Source: Methylorubrum thiocyanatum
Lineage (GTDB): Bacteria > Pseudomonadota > Alphaproteobacteria > Rhizobiales > Beijerinckiaceae
Reading direction: 5' to 3'
Assembly (NCBI GenBank): GCA_014138645.1
Contig: JACJIB010000004.1
Location: 372,001 to 436,000 of the forward strand
DNA: 64,000 nucleotides
How positions within the stretch are numbered: position 1 is the stretch's first letter; each line of letters starts with the position of its first letter. The position numbers were made by a program, and so were the translations under genes. Below are positions 1 through 7,864 of the stretch, piece by piece. Below the pieces are notes generated by a model. It made no database searches. It was not told the DNA's origin and was given only the letters and a program-made list of their open reading frames with translations.

Positions 1-259
1 AGCGGCGCACCGCCTCGAAGCCGATCAGGGCGCAGGCGGTGACGGCGGCGCCGATCCATAGGCCGAAGAAGAGGATCGGCCGCGCGGTCGGATCGTCGAG
101 CAGCAGCGCCTGGGCGCCCGCCACGACGAGGGCGAGACCGCCGGTCGCGGCCAGCGTCGCCGTGCCGAGGCCGCGAAAGGCCGTGTCGCGCGCGATCTGC
201 ATGCGGATCGCGACGATGTCGGCCAGCGCCTTGTCGAGGTCGCCGTGGGTGTCACGCAT
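1..259 (-). CDS. Small membrane protein, C-terminus cut by the window edge
   Basis: The ATG at 259 opens a frame that runs off the left end after about 86 codons. The protein starts with a charged stretch (MRDTHGDLDKALADIV) and continues with two hydrophobic segments at about residues 29-50 and 57-80, separated by a short acidic turn (LLDDPTARP). This pattern suggests a small inner-membrane protein with two or more helices. I do not recognise the family. It is codirectional with the VOC and DoxX genes to its right, with 87 nt between it and the VOC stop, so it may be transcribed separately. The missing C-terminus limits any functional call. Confidence 0.55.
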   Translation of the reverse strand, partial: MRDTHGDLDKALADIVAIRMQIARDTAFRGLGTATLAATGGLALVVAGAQALLLDDPTARPILFFGLWIGAAVTACALIGFEAVRR

Positions 260-346
260 GGGGCTGGTCTTCCCGCGTCGGGGCGTGCTTTGCATTGCAA
301 AGTACACGCGGGCGCAGAGTCGTCAAGCGGGAGGTCCGTCCACGGC

Positions 347-829
347 TCAGGCCTCCGCCCGCAGCCCCGCGAGGTCGAGGCGGCGGGTGAGCATGGCGAG
401 CTGTCCTTGCGCATCGCGCGGCCACTCGGCCTCCGGGCGGTCGCGGTACAATTCGACCCCGTTGCCGTCGGGATCGCGCAGGTAGAGCGCCTCCGAGACG
501 CCGTGGTCGCTGGCGCCGTCGAGGGCGATGCTGGCCGCCTCGACCCGGCGCAGGGCGTCGGCGAGCGCGGCCCGGTCGGGATAGAGGATCGCGAGGTGGT
601 AGAGGCCGGTATGGCCGGGCGGCGGCGGCGAACCGCCCGCGCTCTCCCAGGTGTTGAGGCCGATATGGTGGTGGTAGCCGCCGGCCGAGACGAAGGCGGC
701 CTGGGCGCCGTAGCGCTGCGTCAGCGCGAAGCCGAGCACGCCGCAATAGAAGGCCAGCGCCCGTTCGAGGTCGGCCACCTTGAGGTGGACGTGGCCGATG
801 CGGGTCTGCGGATGGATCGGTTCGCTCAC
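347..829 (-). CDS. VOC-family extradiol dioxygenase-like protein (CatE-like, single module)
   Basis: This 160-residue protein has a vicinal-oxygen-chelate fold: HVHLKVADLERALAFYCGVLGF at the start, GLYHLAI in the middle and DPDGNGVELYRDRP near the end. The His of HVHL, the His of LYHL and the Glu of GVELY fit the family's two-His-one-carboxylate metal site. The middle and C-terminal motifs (TGLYH, VSEALYL, DPDGNG-ELY) match my recollection of Bacillus catechol 2,3-dioxygenase CatE, but that protein is nearly twice as long. It lies 24 nt downstream of a DoxX gene in the same operon, the gene order of Bacillus catDE. A glyoxalase-like role is the main alternative. Confidence 0.8.
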   Translation of the reverse strand: MSEPIHPQTRIGHVHLKVADLERALAFYCGVLGFALTQRYGAQAAFVSAGGYHHHIGLNTWESAGGSPPPPGHTGLYHLAILYPDRAALADALRRVEAASIALDGASDHGVSEALYLRDPDGNGVELYRDRPEAEWPRDAQGQLAMLTRRLDLAGLRAEA

Positions 830-853
830 GGTGACTCTCCTCGGGTCCCTGCC

Positions 854-1249
854 TCACGCGCGCCGCAGGGCGTAGGCGCCGTCGCCGAGCCCGGCCTGGA
901 CCAGCAGCATCACCGCCCAGAAACCGGCGAACTCCCAGCCGCCGCCGGGATTCTGCGCGAAGAAGCCGTTGGCGCCGTGCACGGTGACGATGGCGCCGAT
1001 CAGGACCGGGACCAGGGCGAGGGCGACGAGGCGGGCGTGGAAGCCGAGGATCAGGGCGAGGCCGCCCACGGCCTCGACGGCGATGACCGCGTAGCCGAGG
1101 GCCGGCGGCAGGCCGAGGGAGCCGAAGAAGGCGGCCGTGCCCGCCGGGGTGAACACGAACAGCTTCAGCCCGGCATGGGCCAGGAACAGGCCGCCGAGGG
1201 TGAGCCGCAGCAGGAGGGCGGCGTAGGGGGCGGTGCGGGGGTCGGTCAT
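854..1249 (-). CDS. DoxX-family membrane protein (CatD-like)
   Basis: This protein of about 131 residues has four hydrophobic segments (about 8-28, 45-62, 68-88 and 105-124), as expected of DoxX proteins. The family motif region is LLLRLTLGGLFLAHAGLKLF with the following AAFFGSLGLP. DoxX proteins are membrane components linked to quinone, thiol and redox stress. I chose the ATG at 1249 because the family alignment starts there; a longer frame reaches 1351 but adds only low-complexity sequence and would run into the divergent regulator's promoter. It is the first gene of a doxX-VOC operon transcribed away from the LysR gene. Confidence 0.85.
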   Translation of the reverse strand: MTDPRTAPYAALLLRLTLGGLFLAHAGLKLFVFTPAGTAAFFGSLGLPPALGYAVIAVEAVGGLALILGFHARLVALALVPVLIGAIVTVHGANGFFAQNPGGGWEFAGFWAVMLLVQAGLGDGAYALRRA

Positions 1250-1350
1250 GGTCGTCCTGTCCGGTCGGTTCGATGGGTGCCGCGGTGGCGGCGATGACCG
1301 GACCATGCCTTGCCCATGACCTTGCGATAATCCGCGCCCCTTGCCATTCA

Positions 1351-1371
1351 CCTCACCCTGAGAGAGTGAGG
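1351..1371. promoter_or_regulatory. Inverted repeat in the doxX/LysR divergent promoter region
   Basis: CCTCAC (1351-1356) and GTGAGG (1366-1371) form a perfect 6-bp inverted repeat with a 9-bp spacer, 6 nt before the LysR start codon. The 128-bp gap between divergent genes is the usual place for a LysR-type operator. A site this close to the start codon could serve autorepression. The right arm also looks like a Shine-Dalgarno sequence, so it may matter only at the RNA level. Confidence 0.35.
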
Positions 1372-1377
1372 CGAACG

Positions 1378-2289
1378 ATGCTCGACCGCGTGATGGGGAT
1401 GCAGGTCTTTGTCCGGGTGGCGGCTTTGGGCAGCTTCTCGGCGGCGGGTCGGGCGCTCGGCCTGTCCCAGACCGGGGTCACCAAGCACGTGGCGGCCCTG
1501 GAGGCGCGGCTCGGCACGCGGCTCCTGCACCGGACCACCCGCCGCCTGACCCTGACCGAGGCCGGCCGGACCTATCTCGAGGCCTGCGAGCGCATCCTCG
1601 CCGAGATCGCGGAGGCCGAGGCGGCGGTCGGCGCGGAGGCGGTGGAGGCGCACGGCACCCTGCGGCTCAACGTGCCGCTCTCCTTCGGCGTGCGCGAGAT
1701 CGCCCCGGCGCTTTCGGACTTCTCCACCGCGCACCCGGCGCTGACGATCGAACTCGGCCTCAACGACCGCCGGGTCGACCTGATCGAGGAGGGCTGGGAC
1801 CTCGCCGTGCGGATCGGGGCGCTCGCCGATTCGGGGCTGATCGCCCGGCGCCTCGCCGCCTGCCGCCTCGTGACCTGCGGTGCCCCCCGTTATTTCGAGC
1901 GGCACGGCACGCCGCACCGACCCGAGGAGCTGAAGCACCACAACTGCCTCGGCTACACCCTGTCCGATGCCAGTGGCTGGCGCTTCGGCGAGCAAGCCTA
2001 TCCGGTCTCCGGCAACCTGCGGGCGCCGAACGGCGCCGCCCTCACGGCCGCCGCGGTCGCGGGCCTCGGGCTGATCTACCAGCCGACCTTCCTGGTGGCG
2101 CAGGCCCTGCGCGCGGGCACCCTCGTCGCCCTCGATCTCGGCGCGCCCTGCCCCGTCCTGCCGATCCACGCCCTGATGCCGCCGGGCCGCCGCCCGGCCA
2201 AGACCCGCGCCTTCGTGGACTTTCTGGTGCAACGGTTCGCAGGCGAGCCGGCCTGGGAACGGGGATTGCCGGCGGCGGTGCGGGGGTGA
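1378..2289 (+). CDS. LysR-family transcriptional regulator
   Basis: This 303-residue regulator has an N-terminal winged helix (MQVFVRVAALGSFSAAGRALGLSQ... with TKHVAALEARLGTRLLHRTTR) and a C-terminal substrate-binding domain of the DmlR/CrgA-like subgroup (LRLNVPLSFG, DLIEEGWDLAVRIG, YQPTFLV). The length is typical of the family. I used the ATG at 1378, since upstream in-frame codons do not match family N-termini. It is divergent from the doxX-VOC operon, so by the usual LysR arrangement it probably controls that operon in response to a quinone or aromatic ligand. The ligand is inference. Confidence 0.9.
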   Translation: MLDRVMGMQVFVRVAALGSFSAAGRALGLSQTGVTKHVAALEARLGTRLLHRTTRRLTLTEAGRTYLEACERILAEIAEAEAAVGAEAVEAHGTLRLNVPLSFGVREIAPALSDFSTAHPALTIELGLNDRRVDLIEEGWDLAVRIGALADSGLIARRLAACRLVTCGAPRYFERHGTPHRPEELKHHNCLGYTLSDASGWRFGEQAYPVSGNLRAPNGAALTAAAVAGLGLIYQPTFLVAQALRAGTLVALDLGAPCPVLPIHALMPPGRRPAKTRAFVDFLVQRFAGEPAWERGLPAAVRG

Positions 2290-2295
2290 GGGCGA

Positions 2296-2682
2296 TCAGA
2301 CGCGTCGGATCGGGACGGGATAGCGGGCGACGTGGGCGTCGGAGGTCAGGAGGGTGATACCTTCCACCGTCGCCTGAGCGACGAGGAGCCGGTCGAACGG
2401 GTCCTTGTGGATGAGGGGAAGTCCGGCAACGGCCGTCGCATGAATGCCGAGCACCGGGAGTTCCTCGTAACCGTCCCTGAGCAGGGTGCGCCGGAGCAAG
2501 GCGGCGTCGATCGGATTCCCCGAACGCGCAAGGCTTTGCTTGATCGCGAGCTCCCAGATGCTGGCCGTGCTGAATGCCGGCAGATGGATCGGATCATCGA
2601 TGAGCTGTCGAGCGCTGCTCGGCAGTTTTTCCGGAGCACCGAGCGCCCAGATCAGCAGGTGGGTGTCGAGGAGGAGCCCCAC
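2296..2682 (-). CDS. PIN-domain ribonuclease toxin (VapC-like)
   Basis: The 128-residue protein begins LLLDTHLLIWAL, with the first conserved acidic residue of a PIN nuclease. SIWELAIK, KDPFDRLLVAQA and LLTSDAHVARY follow, which supply the remaining metal-binding acids. It fits the type II toxin-antitoxin PIN subgroup (PIN_Sll0205-like). I propose the GTG at 2682 with a GAGGAGAG Shine-Dalgarno just upstream. This start overlaps the antitoxin's last 31 nt in another frame, typical of translational coupling. It is convergent with the LysR gene, with 6 nt between the stops. Confidence 0.85.
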   Translation of the reverse strand: MGLLLDTHLLIWALGAPEKLPSSARQLIDDPIHLPAFSTASIWELAIKQSLARSGNPIDAALLRRTLLRDGYEELPVLGIHATAVAGLPLIHKDPFDRLLVAQATVEGITLLTSDAHVARYPVPIRRV

Positions 2683-2927
2683 CTCTCCTCTCCGCCCTCG
2701 AACAGCCGGATGATCTCGTCCTGAAACATCGTATCGAAGTCGTCCGGCACCGAAATCTGTCCGGCAAGGAAGCCGAGGCGGCGCGTGCGCGGCGGCTCGG
2801 CTTCCGCCGGCACGACCCGGACCAGGGGCCGGCCGTTCTCGGCGATCACGAACGGCTCGCCGCGCGAGGCCGCCTCGATCAGCCGCGACAGATCCGCCTC
2901 GGCCTCGCGGAGGCTGACCGTTTTCAT
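2652..2927 (-). CDS. Phd/YefM-type antitoxin
   Basis: This 91-residue protein starts MKTVSLREAEADLSRLIEAA and contains GEPFVIAENGRPLVRVVP, the DNA-binding fold of Phd/YefM antitoxins. The C-terminal third (FDTMFQDEIIRLFEG) would be the toxin-neutralising segment. The ATG at 2927 is chosen because the family begins with MKTVS-like sequence; 23 extra codons upstream lack similarity. It is the first gene of a toxin-antitoxin operon and, by family precedent, probably represses its own promoter in the 120-bp gap before uvrB. Confidence 0.85.
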   Translation of the reverse strand: MKTVSLREAEADLSRLIEAASRGEPFVIAENGRPLVRVVPAEAEPPRTRRLGFLAGQISVPDDFDTMFQDEIIRLFEGGEERWGSSSTPTC

Positions 2928-3049
2928 GACGCTCTCCCTGCGCTGAGAACACACCAACGCTAGTGCGGGCCCGAAACGGCCGCAAGCACCGGCCATGTCA
3001 CACCATTCGAACTCTTCCTGAGACCGCCCGACGGGCCCATATTGCCGCT

Positions 3050-5818
3050 ATGCCCGCATCCAAGACACCGCGCGTGAGCCCCGCCGAAGCCACGGCCAAG
3101 GCAACTTCGAAGGCAGCCTCGAAGGCGCCTGCGAAGACGACGTTCAAGACGACGGCGAAGGCCGACCGGCCGGAGCTGATGCCGCTCGACGAGCATCTCG
3201 CCGCGCTGCTCAACCCGGCCCTGAACCGCAACCGTCCGAAGGCGATCGAGCCGGTGCCCCCGCCGGAGCCGGCCCGGAAAGGGCGCAGCGCCAAGGGCGA
3301 AGCGAAAGCCTACAAAAAAATCGCGCAGGACGGCTTCGCCGAGGCACCGCAGGCGGGCTTCGCCATCGGCGACGCGGCCGATGTCGATCCCAGGCTCGCC
3401 CAGGCGCTCGGCCTCGTCCCGCCCGACGACGGACCGGCGCCGGAGCCCGCGCCGGACGCGGAGGCGCCCTCACTGGCGACGGAGGGTGTCTCGGCCACGG
3501 TCGAGGCCCTGGAAAAGCTGCTCACCGAGGGCAACCCGCTGTTCAAGAACGGCGAGGCCTGGGTGCCGCACCGGCCCGAGCGCCCGGCCAAGTCCGAGGG
3601 CGGCGTCAAGTTCACGCTGAAATCCGACTTCACCCCCGCCGGCGACCAACCCACCGCCATCGCCGCCCTGGTCGAGGGCGTGAAGTCGGCCGAGCGCGAT
3701 CAGGTTCTGCTCGGGGTCACCGGCTCCGGAAAGACCTTCACGATGGCCAAGGTCATCGAGGAGACGCAGCGCCCGGCGCTCATCCTCGCACCGAACAAAA
3801 CGCTCGCCGCCCAGCTCTACGGCGAGTTCAAGAGCTTCTTTCCGGACAACGCGGTCGAGTATTTCGTCTCGTACTACGACTACTACCAGCCCGAGGCCTA
3901 CGTTCCGCGCTCGGACACCTTCATCGAGAAGGAATCTTCGATCAACGAGCAGATCGACCGGATGCGCCACTCGGCCACCCGCGCCCTGCTGGAGCGGGAC
4001 GACGTCATCATCATCGCCTCGGTCTCGTGCATCTACGGTATCGGCTCGGTCGAGACCTACACGGCGATGTCGTTCACCGTCTCGCTCGGCGAGCGGATCG
4101 AGCAGCGCCAGCTCATCGCCGACCTCGTGGCGCTTCAGTACAAGCGGATTCAGTCGGACTTCGCCCGCGGCACGTTCCGCGTGCGCGGCGACGTGATCGA
4201 ACTCTGGCCGGCCCACTTGGAGGATCGCGGCTGGCGCATCGGCCTGTTCGGCGACGAGGTGGAGTCGATCGTCGAGTTCGATCCGCTGACCGGCAAGAAG
4301 CTCAACGAGCTGAAGTTCGTCAAAGTCTACGCGAATTCGCACTACGTCACGCCGCGTCCGACGCTGCAGCAGGCGATCAAGGGCATCAAGACGGAATTGA
4401 AGCAGCGCGTCGAGGAGCTGACCCGGATGGGCCGCCTCATCGAGGCGCAGCGGCTGGAGCAGCGCTGCACCTTCGACATCGAGATGATCGAGGCGACCGG
4501 CGCCTGCAACGGCATCGAGAACTATTCGCGGTATCTGACGGGGCGCAAACCCGGCGAGCCGCCGCCGACCCTGTTCGAGTACCTGCCCGACAACGCCCTC
4601 GTCTTCACCGACGAGAGCCACGTCACCGTGCCGCAGATCGGCGGCATGTATCGCGGCGACTTCCGCCGCAAGGCGACGCTGGCCGAATACGGCTTCCGCC
4701 TGCCCTCCTGCCTCGACAACCGCCCCCTGCGGTTCGAGGAATGGGACGCGATGCGCCCGCAATCGGTCCACGTCTCGGCGACCCCGGCCAAGTGGGAGAT
4801 GGAGCGCACGGCAGGCGTCTTCGCCGAGCAGGTGATCCGCCCCACCGGCCTCGTCGATCCGGTGATCGAGATCCGCCCGGCGCGCTCCCAGGTGGACGAT
4901 CTTCTGGGAGAAGTCCGCGCGGTGGCTCAGGCGGGTTACCGCACGCTCGTCACCACGCTGACCAAGCGCATGGCCGAGGACCTGACCGAGTACCTGCACG
5001 AGAACTCGGTGCGGGTGCGCTACATGCACTCCGACATCGACACCCTGGAGCGCATCGAGATCATCCGCGATCTCCGGCTCGGCGCCTTCGACGTGCTGAT
5101 CGGCATCAACCTGCTGCGCGAGGGCCTCGACATCCCCGAATGCGCGCTGGTGGCCATCCTCGACGCCGACAAGGAGGGCTTTCTGCGCTCGGAGACCTCG
5201 CTGATCCAGACCATCGGCCGCGCCGCCCGCAATGCGGACGCCCGCTGCATCCTCTACGCCGACACCATCACCGGCTCGATGGAGCGGGCGATGGCCGAGA
5301 CCGAGCGCCGCCGCCAGAAGCAGCTCGCCTACAACGCAGAGCACGGCATCACGCCGCAATCGGTCAAGCGCGGCATCGCCGACATCCTCGAGAGCGTGTA
5401 CGAGCGCGACCATGTCCGCGTCGATACGGGGCTGGCCAAAGACGCGATCACCGTGGGCCACAACCTCAAGGCGGTCATGGCCGACCTGGAGAAGCGGATG
5501 CGCGCGGCGGCCGCCGATCTCGACTTCGAGGAGGCGGCACGGCTGCGCGACGAGCTGAAGCGGCTCCAGGCGACCGAACTCATGGTCTCCGACGATCCCA
5601 TGGCCCGCCAGAGCGATGTCGAGCGCGAGGCCGGGCGCTACGGCCAGAAGGGCAGCCGCATCGCCAAGCCCACCCTCGACAATATGGGCCCCGGCACCGA
5701 CCGCGAACTGCCCGCCGGGGCCGTGCCCTGGCAGGAGCGGCCGAAGGCGCGCTCGACGCAAGGGCTCGGCGGCCAGAAGCCCCGCTACAAGGGCGGCGGC
5801 GGGCGCAAGCGCGGCTGA
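3050..5818 (+). CDS. uvrB: UvrABC excision nuclease subunit B with N-terminal extension
   Basis: UvrB is the damage-verifying helicase of nucleotide excision repair. The conserved body starts at about residue 186 ([17 protein letters not shown]), followed by Walker [10 protein letters not shown] (about 222), the beta-hairpin region [12 protein letters not shown] (about 280), the DESH helicase box, helicase motifs V/VI ([22 protein letters not shown]) and a C-terminal UVR domain (about 811-840, [16 protein letters not shown]) that contacts UvrA and UvrC. At about 922 residues it is far longer than the usual 670. The excess is an Ala/Lys/Pro-rich head of about 185 residues and a basic tail of about 80 ending in GGGGRKRG. 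The start at 3050 is uncertain, but the extension is in frame throughout. Confidence 0.97.
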   Translation: MPASKTPRVSPAEATAKATSKAASKAPAKTTFKTTAKADRPELMPLDEHLAALLNPALNRNRPKAIEPVPPPEPARKGRSAKGEAKAYKKIAQDGFAEAPQAGFAIGDAADVDPRLAQALGLVPPDDGPAPEPAPDAEAPSLATEGVSATVEALEKLLTEGNPLFKNGEAWVPHRPERPAKSEGGVKFTLKSDFTPAGDQPTAIAALVEGVKSAERDQVLLGVTGSGKTFTMAKVIEETQRPALILAPNKTLAAQLYGEFKSFFPDNAVEYFVSYYDYYQPEAYVPRSDTFIEKESSINEQIDRMRHSATRALLERDDVIIIASVSCIYGIGSVETYTAMSFTVSLGERIEQRQLIADLVALQYKRIQSDFARGTFRVRGDVIELWPAHLEDRGWRIGLFGDEVESIVEFDPLTGKKLNELKFVKVYANSHYVTPRPTLQQAIKGIKTELKQRVEELTRMGRLIEAQRLEQRCTFDIEMIEATGACNGIENYSRYLTGRKPGEPPPTLFEYLPDNALVFTDESHVTVPQIGGMYRGDFRRKATLAEYGFRLPSCLDNRPLRFEEWDAMRPQSVHVSATPAKWEMERTAGVFAEQVIRPTGLVDPVIEIRPARSQVDDLLGEVRAVAQAGYRTLVTTLTKRMAEDLTEYLHENSVRVRYMHSDIDTLERIEIIRDLRLGAFDVLIGINLLREGLDIPECALVAILDADKEGFLRSETSLIQTIGRAARNADARCILYADTITGSMERAMAETERRRQKQLAYNAEHGITPQSVKRGIADILESVYERDHVRVDTGLAKDAITVGHNLKAVMADLEKRMRAAAADLDFEEAARLRDELKRLQATELMVSDDPMARQSDVEREAGRYGQKGSRIAKPTLDNMGPGTDRELPAGAVPWQERPKARSTQGLGGQKPRYKGGGGRKRG

Positions 5819-5934
5819 GACCGCCGAAACGCGGAACCTCGGCCGCCGCCTGCGATTGGCTCTTCAGACCCTGCAACCGCCGGTCGGCTCCGCCGTGAGC
5901 CCGGCCGGCGCGCACAACCTGATGGAGCCGACCG

Positions 5935-6249
5935 ATGCGATCCCCCTCCAACCTCAGCCGGGTTGCTCTCGGCGCCCTCCTCGGTAGCCTGATCCTGTCC
6001 GCCCCGGCGCTCGCCCAGAGCGCGGCCAACCCCAACGACCAGCCCACCGCCGCCACCCTCCCCCCCGGCACCGACACGGTGCGGGGCAGCGACCGCTCGG
6101 CCGAGCGGCCGACCGGCGAGGTCTCGGCGCCGAGCGCGATCCGCTCCTCGACCGCGGTGGTGCCGGAGGGCCGGGGCAGCGGGAAGGCCGTGCGCACCAA
6201 CCCCACCGACCACCTCTCGAAGCCGTTCCGGACGAGCTACGAGAACTAA
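5935..6249 (+). CDS. Small exported protein of unknown function
   Basis: This 104-residue protein has a clear signal peptide: a basic start (MRSPSNLSR), a hydrophobic core (VALGALLGSLILS) and a cleavage site after APALAQ. The mature part is polar, rich in Pro, Ser and Thr, and has no recognisable domain, so a disordered periplasmic protein is likely. It stands alone between uvrB and a YidB-like gene in the same direction. I do not recognise the family. Confidence 0.7.
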   Translation: MRSPSNLSRVALGALLGSLILSAPALAQSAANPNDQPTAATLPPGTDTVRGSDRSAERPTGEVSAPSAIRSSTAVVPEGRGSGKAVRTNPTDHLSKPFRTSYEN

Positions 6250-6339
6250 TCCGCAACCCTGTTCCCTTCCCCGCCGTTTGAACCGGCACGGCTGCCTCAA
6301 GCGGCGTGACAGGCGGCCTGGACAGGTGGGAGGCGAGGC

Positions 6340-7017
6340 ATGGGGCTGCTCGATCAGGTCATCGGCGGAGTCGTCGGACAGGTTCTGGGGGGCGGGCGCG
6401 GCGGGGCTCTGGCCTCGCCGGTGATCAAGGCGCTCCTCATGCTCCTGCTCACCAAGGGAGCGGGCGGCCTCGGCGACATGCTGGGCCGCGGCGCGCCCGA
6501 ATCCGGCGGCCGCCCCCTCCCCGGCCCGGGTGCCGACGACGGCGATCTCGGCGGGTTCAACCAGGGCCGCCGCAGTGGACCGCCCGCGCAGGGCGGCGAC
6601 CCCGGCAACGATCTCGGCGGCGACTTCAGCGACCTCGCCGGCATGCTCGACGGTCCGGGCGGCGGCCATTCCGGGCCGCGCTCCCCCGGCGAGGGCCCCT
6701 ATGCCGGGCTCGACCGGGAGCCGCAGGACGGGAGCGGCGCGGCCGCGGGCGGGCTCGACGATCTGATCCGGGGCTTCGAGCGGAGCGGACTCGGCGACGT
6801 GATCGCCTCCTGGATCGGTCGGGGTCCCAACCGGGAGATCCCGCCGAACCGCCTCGCCGATGCCCTCGGCCCCGAGACGGTCGAGACGCTGAGTCGGGAA
6901 ACCGGCCTGCCGCAGAACGAGCTGCTGGCTCAACTCGCCCGGGCCCTGCCCGGCGTGATCGACACCCTGACGCCCCAGGGCCGGGCGCCGAGCCGCGAGG
7001 AACGCGGCGGCTGGTGA
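6340..7017 (+). CDS. YidB-like (DUF937) protein
   Basis: The protein of about 225 residues starts MGLLDQVIGGVVGQVLGG, characteristic of YidB/DUF937 proteins. It ends with the conserved segment GLGDVIASWIGRGPNREIPPNRLADALG followed by a helical part on LSRETGLPQNELLAQLARALPGVIDTLTPQG. The region between (about residues 48-140) is a Gly/Pro/Asp-rich linker that makes it longer than Escherichia coli YidB (about 130). The molecular function of this family is not established to my knowledge. It lies 10 nt upstream of a glutathione transferase gene, suggesting co-transcription. Confidence 0.85.
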   Translation: MGLLDQVIGGVVGQVLGGGRGGALASPVIKALLMLLLTKGAGGLGDMLGRGAPESGGRPLPGPGADDGDLGGFNQGRRSGPPAQGGDPGNDLGGDFSDLAGMLDGPGGGHSGPRSPGEGPYAGLDREPQDGSGAAAGGLDDLIRGFERSGLGDVIASWIGRGPNREIPPNRLADALGPETVETLSRETGLPQNELLAQLARALPGVIDTLTPQGRAPSREERGGW

Positions 7018-7027
7018 AGGAGCCCGC

Positions 7028-7756
7028 ATGACCTACGAGCTGCATTACTGGCCGATGATCCCCGGTCGGGGCGAGTTCGTACGGCTCGCCCTCGAACAGG
7101 CCGGTGCGGATTACATCGATGTCGCCCGCCGGCCCGAGGCGCAGGGCGGCGGCATCGCGGCGATGATGGAGCGCCTGGAGGACGAACCGGTCCGCCCGCC
7201 CTTCGCCCCGCCCTTTCTCAAGGACGGCGACCGCGTGATCGGCCAGACCGCGGCGATCCTGCTCTATCTCGGGCCGCGCCTCGGCCTCGTCGGCGAGGAT
7301 GAGACCGACCGGGTCTGGACGCACCAGATCCAGCTCACCATCGCCGACATGGTGGCGGAGGCGCACGACACCCATCACCCGGTCGGCGTCGGCCTGTACT
7401 ACGAGGACCAGAAGCCCGAGGCGCGTCGCCGCGCCGAGGATTTCTGCGAGAACCGCATTCCGAAATTCCTGGGCTGGTTCGAGCGGGTGCTCGCCGGCAA
7501 CCCGGCGGGGCCGGCGCATCTGGTGGGCGGCGCGGTCAGCTATGCCGACACCTCGCTGTTCCAGCTCGTGGAGGGCCTGCGCTACGCCTTTCCCCGCGCC
7601 GCCTCCCGCGCCCTGGCACAGGCGCCGCACGTCGCCGCCCATGCGGAGCGGATCGGGCAGCTACCCCGCATCGCGGCCTACCGCGCCAGCGAGCGTTGCC
7701 TTCCCTTCAATGAGCAGGGCATCTTCCGGCACTACCCGGAGCTCGATTTCGGCTGA
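7028..7756 (+). CDS. Glutathione S-transferase family protein
   Basis: This 242-residue protein has an N-terminal thioredoxin-like domain (YELHYWPMIPGRGEFVRLALEQAG) with Tyr and Arg in the positions used by sigma-class glutathione transferases, and GQTAAILLYLG at the end of that domain where the Ser/Thr-type glutathione contact is expected. An all-helical C-terminal domain follows, containing the family Asp in GGAVSYADTSLFQLVEGL. It probably conjugates glutathione to electrophiles in the cytoplasm. It follows the YidB-like gene by 10 nt. Confidence 0.9.
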   Translation: MTYELHYWPMIPGRGEFVRLALEQAGADYIDVARRPEAQGGGIAAMMERLEDEPVRPPFAPPFLKDGDRVIGQTAAILLYLGPRLGLVGEDETDRVWTHQIQLTIADMVAEAHDTHHPVGVGLYYEDQKPEARRRAEDFCENRIPKFLGWFERVLAGNPAGPAHLVGGAVSYADTSLFQLVEGLRYAFPRAASRALAQAPHVAAHAERIGQLPRIAAYRASERCLPFNEQGIFRHYPELDFG

Positions 7757-7864
7757 CGCTCCGGCCCGCGCAGATTCACATTTGACATTGTCGTGAGGAC
7801 GGCTTCGCGGCCAAACCGTCGCGCTTGTGCCGCCCGACGGCGTGCTACACCTGCCTTCGTGAGC

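Noticed and set aside
3470..5761. A 763-codon minus-strand open frame
   Set aside because: It is antisense to uvrB with no protein-like domain.
5833..5858. A possible EcfG promoter before the small exported protein
   Set aside because: GGAAC is followed after 17 nt by ATTG rather than GTT, so the -10 element does not match.
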